Positions 7,815 through 16,564 of a stretch of 64,000 nucleotides of DNA are shown here, piece by piece (positions within the stretch are counted from its first letter, which is position 1; every line of letters starts with the position of its first letter). The translations under genes were made by a program, and so were the position numbers. The stretch spans positions 27,203-91,202 of the forward strand of contig CALHVX010000072.1 in assembly GCA_938036875.1 (NCBI GenBank), given 5' to 3'. Origin of the DNA: an uncultured Pseudomonadales bacterium (GTDB lineage Bacteria > Pseudomonadota > Gammaproteobacteria > Pseudomonadales > Azotimanducaceae). The notes beneath the pieces are model-generated. The model made no database searches. It had not been told where the DNA came from and saw only the letters and a program-made list of their open reading frames with translations.

Positions 7815-8216
7815 TTACCAGTAAGCGAGAATACCACCCATCACTACGCTGTATAAGACTCGATAACCGGATTGAATCAAAAATAACTTAGCCGACCAGC
7901 CGCAGAAAGCGCTGTCTGATGCCATGGCGGTTGCAATGAAGCCAAGCCCCATCAGGGCGCCAAGCAATAGGCCACCTGACAGCGATTGAATGCCAAGGGT
8001 TTGAATCAGTGCTGCTAGTACGATGCAGGTGATTAGCGCGGTAAAAAAACTAATGATAAAGGGGGTTGGGGTTGGCTCGATGTCTGCTTCGGTTTTTCCC
8101 AGCGCCTGCATCCAGGCTTTACCGAACAGTGGCCCGTACCAAAGACCCCCGATAACAAAAGCAACCGCCGTTGCGGCTAAGATTGCCCACCAGTTTAATC
8201 CGCTAAAATCCAACAT
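7815..8216 (-). CDS. DUF1761 family membrane protein
   Basis: 133 residues with four likely transmembrane helices. The opening LNWWAILAATAVAFVIGGLWYGPLFGKAWM is typical of DUF1761, a widespread inner-membrane family of unknown function. The middle carries a short cytoplasmic or periplasmic loop (KTEADIEPTPTP). It is followed after 33 bp by the DUF3224 gene and preceded by the epoxide hydrolase gene on the same strand. No catalytic motif is visible. The start is supported by the immediate beginning of family homology. Confidence 0.75.
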   Translation of the reverse strand: MLDFSGLNWWAILAATAVAFVIGGLWYGPLFGKAWMQALGKTEADIEPTPTPFIISFFTALITCIVLAALIQTLGIQSLSGGLLLGALMGLGFIATAMASDSAFCGWSAKLFLIQSGYRVLYSVVMGGILAYW

Positions 8217-8270
8217 CTGTGAGTCTCCTTTGGTTGTTGCTATGCCTTATAGATTGTTGTTGTGGTTTTT

Positions 8271-9428
8271 TTACCGTTCCGAGAATGAAGCAAAGCAAGC
8301 ACGCAGCTCTCCAACAAATAGCTCAGGTTGTTCAAAGGCAGCAAAATGCCCGCCTTTATCCAGCTCGTTCCAATAAACGATATTGGTGTAGCGTTGTTCT
8401 GCCCAAGAGCGTGGGGTTGGAACAATCTCTTTAGGGAAGATGCTGCAACCGGTTGGAAGCCCAACGGTTTTACTGGCATCTTCGTTGCCAAACGCGTTGT
8501 TGAAGCTCTCCCAATACAAACGACCCGACGAAGCGCCAGCATTGCCAAGCCAATACAACATGATGTTATCCAGCAGCTCATCCCGATTGAGCGCGTTTTC
8601 TGGGTGACCGTTACAGTCGGTCCAACGCCAAAATTTTTCTAGGATCCACATGCTTTGACCGCTTGGAGAATCGGCTAAGCCGTAACCTAGAGTTTGCGGC
8701 CGGGTCGCTTGCTGTTTGGAGTAGCCCGCATCCCAATCCGCATAAGCTTTTGCGCGAGCCAAGGCGTGGACATCTTCTTCGGTTGGCGCGGCCAGCGCAG
8801 CTTTGGTTGCGCCTGCGTTTGGCATGTTGACGTGGATACCTTTGCACTGCCCTAGGTTTTGCAATCCGATCGCCGTGGTCACAGCGGAGCCCCAGTCGCC
8901 ACCTTGGGCGAAGTATGCTTGGTAGCCGAGACGTTGCATTAAGGTATCCCACATACGGGCGATGGTTTGCACGCCACAACCGGGCTTGCTGGGCTTGCCG
9001 GAAAATCCATAGCCGGGTAACGATGGGCACACCACATGGAAGGCATCGTGGGCGTTGCCACCATGAGCCACGGGATCGGTTAAGGGACCGATCACTTTTT
9101 GAAACTCAACTACTGAGCCCGGCCAGCCGTGGGTCATGATTAGCGGTTGGGCGTTTGGTTCCGGGCTACGTTGGTGAATGAAGTGAATGTTTAGACCATC
9201 AATTTCGGTAGTGAATTGATCAAAGCGATTGAGTTGCTCTTGCCGCGATGACCAGTCGTAGCGTTCTGCCCAGTAGCTGCAAAACTCTTGAGCGTAGGCT
9301 AGCGGGACCCCTTGGCTCCAATCGTCAGGTGTTTCGGCATCAGGCCAGCGAGTATTGCGCAGGCGCGCTTGCAGGTCGGTCATTGCGCTGTCGGCAATGT
9401 TGATACGAAAGGGCTTGATGTCGCTCAT
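8271..9428 (-). CDS. epoxide hydrolase, EPHX1-like alpha/beta hydrolase
   Basis: 385 residues from ATG 9428. The N-terminal epoxide-hydrolase domain (PFRINIADSAMTDLQARLRNTRWPD) precedes an alpha/beta-hydrolase core. Visible elements are the oxyanion motif HGWPGS (100-105), the nucleophile elbow GGDWGS with Asp178, and a C-terminal GGHFAAFEQPE carrying the catalytic His. The family opens epoxides to diols through an Asp ester intermediate. The frame is open for another 170 codons upstream, but that extension overlaps the divergent enoyl-CoA hydratase and has no family similarity. The gene and the hydratase share a 180-bp promoter region, so the two may serve the same catabolism. Confidence 0.9.
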   Translation of the reverse strand: MSDIKPFRINIADSAMTDLQARLRNTRWPDAETPDDWSQGVPLAYAQEFCSYWAERYDWSSRQEQLNRFDQFTTEIDGLNIHFIHQRSPEPNAQPLIMTHGWPGSVVEFQKVIGPLTDPVAHGGNAHDAFHVVCPSLPGYGFSGKPSKPGCGVQTIARMWDTLMQRLGYQAYFAQGGDWGSAVTTAIGLQNLGQCKGIHVNMPNAGATKAALAAPTEEDVHALARAKAYADWDAGYSKQQATRPQTLGYGLADSPSGQSMWILEKFWRWTDCNGHPENALNRDELLDNIMLYWLGNAGASSGRLYWESFNNAFGNEDASKTVGLPTGCSIFPKEIVPTPRSWAEQRYTNIVYWNELDKGGHFAAFEQPELFVGELRACFASFSER

Positions 9429-9609
9429 CGGGTGATTCCTGCATTGGCCGTGGTTGGGTCTACTGTACGGGTTTTGCTGCTGAATCTTCAATGGCCGCGG
9501 CGGATTGCGGCTATGGTGCTGCGCCGAGGTCAGATCGCTGGCAGATTGGCTTCTTTGCCAGGGGTTTTGCGGCCATAATGGTGCATGAGTATCGATGGGC
9601 GGGGGCCTA

Positions 9610-10386
9610 ATGGACGCACTTAACAACACGTTGAATATCAACATCAGCAACCGCATCTGTGTGGTGGAGATGAATCGGCCTGAAGCGCTAAATGCATTTA
9701 GCAACAAGCTGATGGATGACCTGGCGGACACCTTTTTAGCGGTAGCGGCGGATCCAGGCATCAACGTGCTGGTGCTGACCGGGGCGGGCCGGGCTTTTTC
9801 CGCAGGCGCTGACCTACAGGAGATGGGTTCTGCAACCGTACAACCGAAACACGGCTTCCCGGGTTTGCTCGATGCCATCTTTGCTTTTCCGAAACCCTTT
9901 ATGATTGCCGTTAACGGTGTTGGCGCTGGTATCGGCGCAACCATTTGTGGGCTTGCGGATCTAGTCTATATCTCGGATCAAGCGCGCCTGCGTTGCCCTT
10001 TTAGTAGCTTAGGCCTAACCGCTGAAGCGGCTAGTACCTATACCTTTCCGCGTCTAATGGGGCGACAGCAAGCTAGCTGGTTTCTGTTGTCTTCTGAGTG
10101 GATGAGCGCAGCGCAGTGCGTCGATGCGGGTCTGGCTTTAGAGTTGTGCACAGCTGAGCAGTTGCTGCCTAGAACCTTGGAGCAGGCTGGTAAGTTGGCG
10201 GCGCTACCCTCCGCGTCACTGCAAAAAACCAAGAGCTTGATGATGCAGCATACGCGTGCCGAGATGGAGGCTGCGGCAAAAGCAGAGAATGCCGGTCTGG
10301 CAAGCCTGATGGGTGGACCGGCCAACAAAGAAGCGTTGGCGGCGTTTCGGGAAAAGCGTGATGCGGATTTTTCGAAGCTCGCTTAA
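9610..10386 (+). CDS. enoyl-CoA hydratase/isomerase family protein
   Basis: 258 residues of the crotonase fold. Visible are the NRPEALNAFSNKLMDDL opening, the oxyanion-hole segments GAGRAFSAGADLQEM and GVGAGIGATI, and a C-terminal FREKRDADF. Proteins of this type hydrate or isomerise acyl-CoA thioesters. The catalytic Glu pair of classical hydratases is not clearly present: the segment after the second oxyanion loop reads LRCPFSSLGLTAEAAST, which is closer to the ECI/PaaB-like isomerases. Start: ATG 9610 follows GGGGG; an in-frame ATG at 9595 adds five residues and cannot be excluded. A phosphotransferase gene follows 52 bp downstream. Confidence 0.88.
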   Translation: MDALNNTLNINISNRICVVEMNRPEALNAFSNKLMDDLADTFLAVAADPGINVLVLTGAGRAFSAGADLQEMGSATVQPKHGFPGLLDAIFAFPKPFMIAVNGVGAGIGATICGLADLVYISDQARLRCPFSSLGLTAEAASTYTFPRLMGRQQASWFLLSSEWMSAAQCVDAGLALELCTAEQLLPRTLEQAGKLAALPSASLQKTKSLMMQHTRAEMEAAAKAENAGLASLMGGPANKEALAAFREKRDADFSKLA

Positions 10387-10438
10387 AACACAGACGGTCT
10401 AAACCAACAATAAAACTCGTTAACTAGCAGGACAGCCT

Positions 10439-11509
10439 ATGAGCAACCCTCCGGCAGCAAAGGATATTAACCCGCAGTGGCTCACCGCGCAGCTGCGAGC
10501 CTGCGGCCATGCTGGTGTGGAAGTCACCCAGGTTATAGCCAGCCGTATTGGCACCGGGCAGGTGGGTATTTGCTTGTTGTTGGAGCTAACCCTGGCGGGT
10601 CAAACCCAGGGTGTGCCAACCTCGTTGGTAGCGAAGTTGCCTTCGGAGGATGAGCTAAGCAAAACCAGTGCGGTAGCAATGGGCATCTATGAACGCGAGG
10701 TTGTGTTCTATCGAGATCTCGCTCCGCGCTTGCACATCGCTTTGCCAAAAATTTACTACTGCGATGTTGCAGCGAACGGCGCTGACTTTCTGATCTTGAT
10801 GGAAAACTTAGCGCCAGCGATACCCGGTGATCAGCTGGTGGGATGTTCACCTGAGGTGGCACGTGCTGCGGTGCTGGAGCTGGTTGGTCTGCAAGCGCCA
10901 ACCTGGAACGATAGGGCGCTTGCAGAACGTTTAGTGGAGCCGGCGGACGGTTTCTTTAGTGATATGCATGCGCTCTACAACGAAATGTTGCCCGGCTTTG
11001 TTGAACGCTATGGGTCGAGGTTAAGCAAAGACGAGTTAGGCATCATTCAAAATTTGGGTGCGCATAAAAATGCCCCGTTGTTTCAGGCTACGGGCGTCCC
11101 TTTTTGTTTAGAGCATCGCGACTATCGGTTAGACAACTTGATGATAGATGAATCGTCTTCACCGCCAAAGGTTGTTGTTGTGGATTGGCAGGGCTTACGT
11201 ATTGGCCGACCCTTAAACGATGTTGCCTTATGCTTAGCCGGTGGTTTGCAACCCCAACAGCGTGCTGCGGCTGAAGATGGGATTTTGCGCGAGTACCACC
11301 GAAGGCTGCTCGCGGCTGGCGTGCAAGATTTTAGTTGGGAGGCGTGCTGGCATGAATATCGTCGGGCGAGTTTTGCCGGGTTTGGGCTGACCATCATCTC
11401 GTCGATGCTTGTTGTACAAACACCGCGCGGTGATGACATGTTTACCGCCATGGCCCAGCGTTACAGTCGACACGCGCTGGACCTGGCAGCAGATGAGTTT
11501 TTTAGCTAG
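10439..11509 (+). CDS. APH/ecdysteroid-kinase-like phosphotransferase
   Basis: 356 residues. The protein has the fold signatures of aminoglycoside-phosphotransferase/EcKL kinases: a nucleotide-binding N lobe (SRIGTGQVGICLLLELTL, VAKLPSED), a brand of catalytic loop HRDYRLDNLMI and a metal-binding VVDWQGLRIGRPLNDVA. Bacterial members often sit in lipid, steroid or CoA-thioester catabolic clusters next to acyl-CoA dehydrogenases and hydratases, as it does here next to a crotonase. The phosphorylated substrate is unknown and is probably a small alcohol. An AGGA ribosome-binding site lies 8 bp before the ATG. It is convergent with the mscS-like gene, with 5 bp between stops. Confidence 0.83.
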   Translation: MSNPPAAKDINPQWLTAQLRACGHAGVEVTQVIASRIGTGQVGICLLLELTLAGQTQGVPTSLVAKLPSEDELSKTSAVAMGIYEREVVFYRDLAPRLHIALPKIYYCDVAANGADFLILMENLAPAIPGDQLVGCSPEVARAAVLELVGLQAPTWNDRALAERLVEPADGFFSDMHALYNEMLPGFVERYGSRLSKDELGIIQNLGAHKNAPLFQATGVPFCLEHRDYRLDNLMIDESSSPPKVVVVDWQGLRIGRPLNDVALCLAGGLQPQQRAAAEDGILREYHRRLLAAGVQDFSWEACWHEYRRASFAGFGLTIISSMLVVQTPRGDDMFTAMAQRYSRHALDLAADEFFS

Positions 11510-11514
11510 CTTGC

Positions 11515-13461
11515 CTACTGCGCGTTGATGCTGCTGGCCGGTTGGTTTAGCGTGAGTTGAGTAAAGGGGATCTCCCAATGGTGCTCGGTACAGGCCTCAA
11601 CGCACCAGCGTTGAATGCTCCGGCGTAAGCGGTTGTACAAATCCGCTACCGACCCATCAAAGTCTGCAATAACCAACAGGTCTAAGGATGAGCTGTTGGC
11701 GTACGCAAACTCTACCCGTAGGTTCATTAGCTTGTCTGTGTAGCCTTCATCGTCCAGTCTTTTCTGGATGTGCTCTTTTAAGATAGTCGGAATGCTGGTA
11801 ACCGACTCGGCTTGGAGGTCGTAGCTGACGCCAATGGTTTCTTTCAAGCGGAAGTTGGTGCTTAAGTTTAGCGGTGCGGCGGCTAGAAAATCGCTTAACG
11901 GATAGGTTCGACGCGTACCGCCACGCTGGGTGATCTGCACTAGCTCCGCAGAGATCCCTACGACCTTGCCACGTACACCGTCACTCAACAGCACCCAATC
12001 ATCTTGCTTGCAAGGAAACCAGGGTTCGCTAAGTCCGGTTGGTCTCGATCTTAGGTCAACCAAGTCATCGATTTTTAGTCGTTGACTAATGCCGGCGGTG
12101 GGATTGTCGAGCATGGTGTAAAAATTAATGTCGCGAACCTGCCAGGGCACGCCATCTAACTCTAAGCGTTCACCCTCTCGTACTGTGCCGACGTTTAAGA
12201 ACAGTTGCACTTGATGCCAGTAGCGCGGGATCGCCTCGCGCAGGGTCAGTGCAATACCGAGCAACAACAAAATGCCGATGCTAAAGAGCAACCAGTCCTC
12301 CGCCATATAAAACACGATCATTGGCCCGGCGATGACGAGTAGGGTTGTCATGGCGCGATGAATCAGGTCAAGCAAACGCACCCGGAAAGGACGATGGGCT
12401 TCTCTGTAACCAGGAATGAAGCGTCGGAAGCCCATGTGGATGAGCCGCGACAACAGCAATATCCCAAGCACCGCCAGAATGGCTTGTCCGAGGTACAAGC
12501 CGCGACGTTGAAAAAAGGTTTTGAGATAGCTTTGGGATGCTTCTCCGATGGAGACTTCTTGGGCTTCGAGGTTGCTGAGCTGCAAGCGTGCGGATTGCAG
12601 CTCGCTTTGGAGAAAAGTCTGTTGTTTCATCCAGTTGTTCAGCTGCTCTTCTAGCGCTGCACGTAAGGCCGGGTCGGTGGCTTCACTAAGCAGGCTTTGC
12701 AACTTGCTAACCGCCTGCTCGGTGGAGGGTAGCCGATTGCTGTAGTAGTTGATCTTGTCTTTTTGCTCCGCCTTGTCGCGCACATGGCTGGTGAGATCTT
12801 TCAGCTCTTTTATGGCTGGTTCCAATAGCGAAAAGAGTTCCCGTTGAAAGTCGAACGCGGGTGCTTCGGTTTGTCTAAGCGCGGCAATATCGGCGCCGGC
12901 GGCAATATCTTGCAAGCTGCTGCTGGTGGCGTTGAGGTCTTCGGTGAGCTTCTCGATTTGGGTCATCAAGTTTTGCTTGTCCAGCGCCGAGGAAGACAGC
13001 GCCACCTCTTTGCTGAGCTTGTCGATATCGGTCCTCAACTCAGCTTGCAAAGAGACCAATGAGCGAAGTGTGCTCAAGGTGGTTTCCATCTCGCTAGGTG
13101 CTGGGTCGGCCGTGCTGCCTGCATTTGGATTTGCGGTTGTGCTTGCGTCTGCTGGCTGTGTTTCGCTCGCGTTGGCAGCCTCGGTGCTTGAGGCCGTGGC
13201 ATCAATTTCATCACCATCATCTGGAATGGGAACAACCAGGGAATCAGCGATCTCCGATTGGTTCGTTTGGTCTACTTGTTGTTCTACCGTTTGCTCAACA
13301 GCGGCGGTTAAGGCTTGCGCGGGGAGCCTCTCGGTATCGGTGGCAAGGCTAGTTGACGAAACCAGCAAGCAGCTGAGCATTGGAAGAAAGAAAGTGAGGA
13401 AACGCGCGGTCTGTAGCCGCAAAACACAGCGGCCGAGCGCTAAAAACGAGTGGGTTTGCAT
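11515..13461 (-). CDS. MscS-family mechanosensitive channel with coiled-coil periplasmic domain
   Basis: 648 residues from ATG 13461. A signal peptide (about 1-40) is followed by a low-complexity Ala/Thr/Asp-rich segment and a long predicted coiled coil (about 120-300), then several transmembrane helices (from ~325) and the MscS beta domain (VPWQVRDINFYTMLDNPTAG, CKQDDWVLLSDGVRGKVVGIS). The family gates ion and solute efflux in response to membrane tension. The periplasmic coiled coil resembles that of MscK/YbdG-type larger channels. An ATG at 13494 would add 11 residues ahead of the signal peptide. Divergent from cysH. Confidence 0.8.
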   Translation of the reverse strand: MQTHSFLALGRCVLRLQTARFLTFFLPMLSCLLVSSTSLATDTERLPAQALTAAVEQTVEQQVDQTNQSEIADSLVVPIPDDGDEIDATASSTEAANASETQPADASTTANPNAGSTADPAPSEMETTLSTLRSLVSLQAELRTDIDKLSKEVALSSSALDKQNLMTQIEKLTEDLNATSSSLQDIAAGADIAALRQTEAPAFDFQRELFSLLEPAIKELKDLTSHVRDKAEQKDKINYYSNRLPSTEQAVSKLQSLLSEATDPALRAALEEQLNNWMKQQTFLQSELQSARLQLSNLEAQEVSIGEASQSYLKTFFQRRGLYLGQAILAVLGILLLSRLIHMGFRRFIPGYREAHRPFRVRLLDLIHRAMTTLLVIAGPMIVFYMAEDWLLFSIGILLLLGIALTLREAIPRYWHQVQLFLNVGTVREGERLELDGVPWQVRDINFYTMLDNPTAGISQRLKIDDLVDLRSRPTGLSEPWFPCKQDDWVLLSDGVRGKVVGISAELVQITQRGGTRRTYPLSDFLAAAPLNLSTNFRLKETIGVSYDLQAESVTSIPTILKEHIQKRLDDEGYTDKLMNLRVEFAYANSSSLDLLVIADFDGSVADLYNRLRRSIQRWCVEACTEHHWEIPFTQLTLNQPASSINAQ

Positions 13462-13638
13462 CGGGTCATAGTAGCGGAAACTTGGTGAAAACATAGCGCA
13501 AAGGCGGGCCGAGTTGCATATAGCTAAGGGGCTTTTAAGTATTCCCTTTGAGTCTTTTCAATTGTTCGTTAATACCTATAGGTTATAAGACTGCCCCGGT
13601 GACTGGGCTGGCAGGGTCTGTTGATTTAAGGGTATGGC

Positions 13639-14409
13639 ATGGCATCACAACCAACCAATAGTGCTTTAGGAAACGACTTGATTAGCCAACCTTTGGGTAA
13701 CCAAGCAGGCTGCACAACTGAGCAGCAACTCGCAGGTTGGAACGAACAACTGGCCCCGCTGAAGGCGTCAGACCGGGTAGCCTTTGCCTTGGAGCATATG
13801 CCAGGTGTTCACGCGCTAACCTCTTCGTTCGGCGCGCAAGCGGCAGTGAGCCTCCATTTGCTGACCCAGCAGCAGCCCGATCTCCCCGTGATCTTAGTAG
13901 ACACCGGTTATCTGTTTCCAGAAACCTATGACTTTATCGAGGAGCTAGCGGATCGACTGCAACTCAACCTCCATGTTTACAGCAACCCCATGTCGCCCAT
14001 TGCGCAAGAAGCGAAATATGGCAAGCGCTGGGAGCAGGGGTTGGAAGGGATAGAGAGCTTCAATCAAGACAACAAGGTGGCTCCCATGCGCCGTGCGATG
14101 AACGCGTTGAGTGTTGGCACTTGGTTTAGCGGCCTGCGACGAAATCAAAGCCGGGGTCGAGCTGAGACCCCTTTTGTGCAGCACAACGGCGGCCGTTTCA
14201 AGGTGGCTCCCATTGCGGATTGGACCGATCGAGACATCTACAACTACCTCACCGCCCACAAGCTGCCTTACCACCCGTTGTGGCACAAAGGTTATGTTTC
14301 TATTGGGGACGTGCATACTACGGTGCCGTTGCATGAGGCGAACAGTGAAGAAGAGACTCGCTTTATGGGGCTCAAGCGTGAGTGTGGGCTGCACGATTCC
14401 GTTATCTAA
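13639..14409 (+). CDS. cysH: phosphoadenosine phosphosulfate reductase CysH
   Basis: 256 residues. The family elements are [14 protein letters not shown] (PAPS-binding P loop), [11 protein letters not shown], the SGLRRNQS segment and the C-terminal catalytic KRECGLH with Cys249. It reduces PAPS to sulfite with thioredoxin as donor in assimilatory sulfur metabolism. The CC...CxxC cysteines that bind [4Fe-4S] in APS reductases are absent, which points to PAPS rather than APS as substrate. The upstream gap contains ACCTATAGGT (13574-13583), a possible regulatory palindrome. The CysI/J and CysDN genes are not in this window. Confidence 0.93.
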   Translation: MASQPTNSALGNDLISQPLGNQAGCTTEQQLAGWNEQLAPLKASDRVAFALEHMPGVHALTSSFGAQAAVSLHLLTQQQPDLPVILVDTGYLFPETYDFIEELADRLQLNLHVYSNPMSPIAQEAKYGKRWEQGLEGIESFNQDNKVAPMRRAMNALSVGTWFSGLRRNQSRGRAETPFVQHNGGRFKVAPIADWTDRDIYNYLTAHKLPYHPLWHKGYVSIGDVHTTVPLHEANSEEETRFMGLKRECGLHDSVI

Positions 14410-14410
14410 G

Positions 14411-14426
14411 CGCCGCTGAAGCGGCG
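14411..14426 (+). terminator. GC-rich tetraloop hairpin after cysH
   Basis: CGCCGC (14411-14416), loop TGAA, GCGGCG (14421-14426), directly behind the cysH stop. No T tract follows, so it may be a mRNA-stabilising hairpin or a weak terminator rather than a classical one. Confidence 0.4.
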
Positions 14427-14797
14427 TCTGCGTACGACAAACCCGACAAAAATCCCCTGAACCTCAAGCTGAACTTAGTCTGAACCCCACCTAGGTGTTT
14501 GGCTTTTTACGCGACAAAAACTACAAAAGTGGGAATTATGAAGGCATGCGACGCATTGGTTGTTTCGATAGTCCAAAACAAAGGGTAGCAAAAGCTAGAC
14601 AGACGCCAGTGATTGCGATAGGGTGAAAATCAGCTAGAAAAAGCCTCTTGATTACATCCTACATCACGCCGTTTTATTCGTATCACATCGTCCTGCAGTT
14701 TTTAATTACCAGTCTATTTTCAGCGAACTCAGCCCCTAAGCTATACAGGTGTATAAACGTGGGGCACTACTGTAAATAAAATCTCAGGATAATATAT
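14427..14797. other. non-coding interval with the cold-shock gene leader
   Basis: About 370 bp without a supportable gene. It holds a CACCTAGGTG palindrome (14488-14497) before a short T run, an ATACA-GG-TGTAT dyad (14743-14754) and an AGGA ribosome-binding site just before ATG 14798. Cold-shock genes usually have a long structured 5' leader that controls translation by temperature, which fits the length, but I did not fold it. A 16-codon ATG reading frame near 14538 has no support. Confidence 0.5.
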
Positions 14798-15007
14798 ATG
14801 TCTACTACTAAAGGAACCGTTAAGTGGTTCAACGAAGCTAAAGGTTTTGGTTTCATCGAGCAAGAGTCTGGTCCAGACGTGTTCGCTCACTTCAGCGCTA
14901 TCTCTGCTTCAGGTTTCAAGACCCTTGCAGAAGGCCAAAAAGTTGAGTTCACCGTGACTCAAGGGCAGAAAGGCCCACAAGCTGAGAACATCGTTCCTGT
15001 CGACTAG
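14798..15007 (+). CDS. CspA-family cold-shock protein
   Basis: 69 residues, a complete cold-shock domain: [20 protein letters not shown] contains the RNP1 motif KGFGFI (15-20), and VFAHF (28-32) is RNP2. It binds single-stranded nucleic acid and acts as an RNA chaperone in the cytoplasm. Whether it is cold-inducible cannot be told from the protein, but the long leader favours post-transcriptional control. A strong terminator follows. Confidence 0.97.
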   Translation: MSTTKGTVKWFNEAKGFGFIEQESGPDVFAHFSAISASGFKTLAEGQKVEFTVTQGQKGPQAENIVPVD

Positions 15008-15085
15008 ACCGGGCCGCGTTCTGCACTGCTGTAGCAGCCCCGCTTTTAGCGGATTTGTTGCAGCAGGACAGCGACAATATAAAAG

Positions 15086-15112
15086 GGCAAGCCTCGCGGC
15101 TTGCCTTTTTTT
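15086..15112 (+). terminator. rho-independent terminator of the cold-shock gene
   Basis: GGCAAGCC (15086-15093), loop TCGC, GGCTTGCC (15098-15105), then seven T (15106-15112). A perfect 8-bp stem and T run in the correct orientation. Confidence 0.95.
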
Positions 15113-15143
15113 GTTTCTGCTTCCTAAACGCCCCCGTTTGACC

Positions 15144-15461
15144 TCATCCGCTAATCCACACACCGCTGGTTAGCTGGCAATCGATTGCATCCAAAGCGAT
15201 ATGAATACATAGCCCAAGGCCCAGCAGCCTAGTCTTTTCGTGGGCGAGCAGCGCTAGGTACAGCCCTATAGGTACCAAGCCATGTAGCGGGTGGAACCCG
15301 ATGCTGCACCGACCGGCATCGTAAACTGGAGTAGCAAGCAGGTGATCAACATCAATTAGCATACCCAACATTAAGATGCCAAAGCTCAGCAACCAAGCGC
15401 TTCGAAACAGCGTCAGCGCAATAGTCAACGGAACCAACAGGTGGAGTGCTAGGTGCACCAT
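15144..15461 (-). CDS. DUF6122 family membrane protein
   Basis: 105 residues, mostly hydrophobic, with about three transmembrane helices. The sequence LGMLIDVDHLLATPVYDAGRCSIGFHPLHG matches the DUF6122 signature, with conserved D, H and C residues, and distantly resembles the membrane metal-hydrolase-like DUF457 proteins (one occurs at the right end of this window). Its function is unknown. It begins 2 bp after the stop of the upstream dehydratase on the same strand, so the two are almost certainly cotranscribed. Confidence 0.75.
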   Translation of the reverse strand: MVHLALHLLVPLTIALTLFRSAWLLSFGILMLGMLIDVDHLLATPVYDAGRCSIGFHPLHGLVPIGLYLALLAHEKTRLLGLGLCIHIALDAIDCQLTSGVWISG

Positions 15462-15463
15462 GG

Positions 15464-16429
15464 TTAAGAAAGAGCCGTGGTTAGGACATCCGGGTCCACA
15501 TTACCCCCAGATAACACCAATCCCATGGCACCGGTGCCAACGGGTAGCTTGCCTGCTAACAGCGCGGCGAGTGCTGCGGCCCCGCCAGGTTCTAACACAA
15601 GCTTCAACTGCTGCGCCGCAAACTTCATAGCCTCCAAGACTTGTTGATCGGTGACGCTCAAGGCACCCGCGAGCTGACGTTGGTTTATGGTGAAGGTGTG
15701 CTCGCCGGGCGTTGGTGCTTGCAGGGCATCGCATAAAGTGGGTGGTTGCTCTGTTAAATGCACACGCTGCTGCTGTTGCAGTGAGTAATGGTGGTCTTCA
15801 TAGCCGGCCGGTTCTATCGCGTAAATCTCTGCTCCTTCGAAATGGTGCCCAATTGCTGCACCGACGCCGGCAATCAAACCGCCGCCGCTACAGGGAGCCG
15901 CTACGCACGTCAGTGGTTGTTTATTGGCGATGGCATAGCGCGCTAGCTCCAAGCCACAAGTGCCTTGGCCAGCCATGGTGAGAGGATCATCGTAAGGGTG
16001 CACTAGGGTTGCGCCGGTCTGTTCGGCAATGTGTTGTGCTAGTGCTTCTCTATCTTGGGTTTTACGCTCGTAAGGTACTACTGTGGCGCCTAACCGCTCT
16101 GTGTTGAGCCGTTTAATCTTCGGTGCATCGCTCGGCATAACAATGGTCGCTTTTATGGCCAGCCAACGCGCCGCTTGAGCCACCGCTTGTGCATGGTTGC
16201 CAGAGGACATAGCAATCACCCCGGTGTGGCGCTGAGATTCGGGTATGCACAAGATGCGGTTCAACGCGCCACGAATCTTGAAGCTGCCGGTGACATTTAA
16301 GCACTCGGCTTTTAGCAAGACCTGCCGTCCAGCGATTTCGTTCAATACCGGGTTCTGCAGTATCGGCGTCGGGGCAAGATAGGGCTTTAGGCGAGTGGCG
16401 GCGGCTTCGATCAGGTCCTGGGTAAGCAT
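15464..16429 (-). CDS. PLP-dependent threonine/serine dehydratase
   Basis: 321 residues of fold-type II PLP enzymes. GSFKIRGA has the PLP lysine at residue 51, SSGNHAQ (75-81) binds the substrate carboxylate, and CSGGGLIAG (around 180) binds the cofactor phosphate. There is no C-terminal ACT domain, so it is a catabolic threonine/serine dehydratase or serine-racemase-like enzyme rather than feedback-controlled IlvA. It deaminates Thr or Ser to the 2-oxo acid. The DUF6122 gene is 2 bp downstream. No obvious regulatory site was seen before the start. Confidence 0.88.
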   Translation of the reverse strand: MLTQDLIEAAATRLKPYLAPTPILQNPVLNEIAGRQVLLKAECLNVTGSFKIRGALNRILCIPESQRHTGVIAMSSGNHAQAVAQAARWLAIKATIVMPSDAPKIKRLNTERLGATVVPYERKTQDREALAQHIAEQTGATLVHPYDDPLTMAGQGTCGLELARYAIANKQPLTCVAAPCSGGGLIAGVGAAIGHHFEGAEIYAIEPAGYEDHHYSLQQQQRVHLTEQPPTLCDALQAPTPGEHTFTINQRQLAGALSVTDQQVLEAMKFAAQQLKLVLEPGGAAALAALLAGKLPVGTGAMGLVLSGGNVDPDVLTTALS

Positions 16430-16520
16430 GTTGGCGCAGGGTTGCAGTGTGTGGTGGTACAGTACCCTAAGCCATAAATTCTGGGAATGACCATGAACTG
16501 CATAGGGCTGAACTTCGTCA

Positions 16521-16539
16521 GGCCGAACCGGGCCGAACC
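16521..16539. repeat. tandem 9-bp repeat before the esterase start
   Basis: GGCCGAACC occurs at 16521-16529 and 16531-16539 with one base between, in the leader upstream of the preferred carboxylesterase start. Confidence 0.7.
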
Positions 16540-16564
16540 AAATCTCAACAGTCAGGCGTACCTA

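Noticed and set aside
9429..9944. In-frame upstream extension of the epoxide hydrolase
   Set aside because: No family homology, overlaps the divergent crotonase gene; homology starts exactly at ATG 9428.
14538..14588. Tiny ATG reading frame in the cold-shock leader
   Set aside because: Only 16 codons, no homology, probably part of the untranslated leader.
15086..15112. Hairpin read as a riboswitch
   Set aside because: A perfect GC stem with T7 tail behind a stop codon is a plain terminator.
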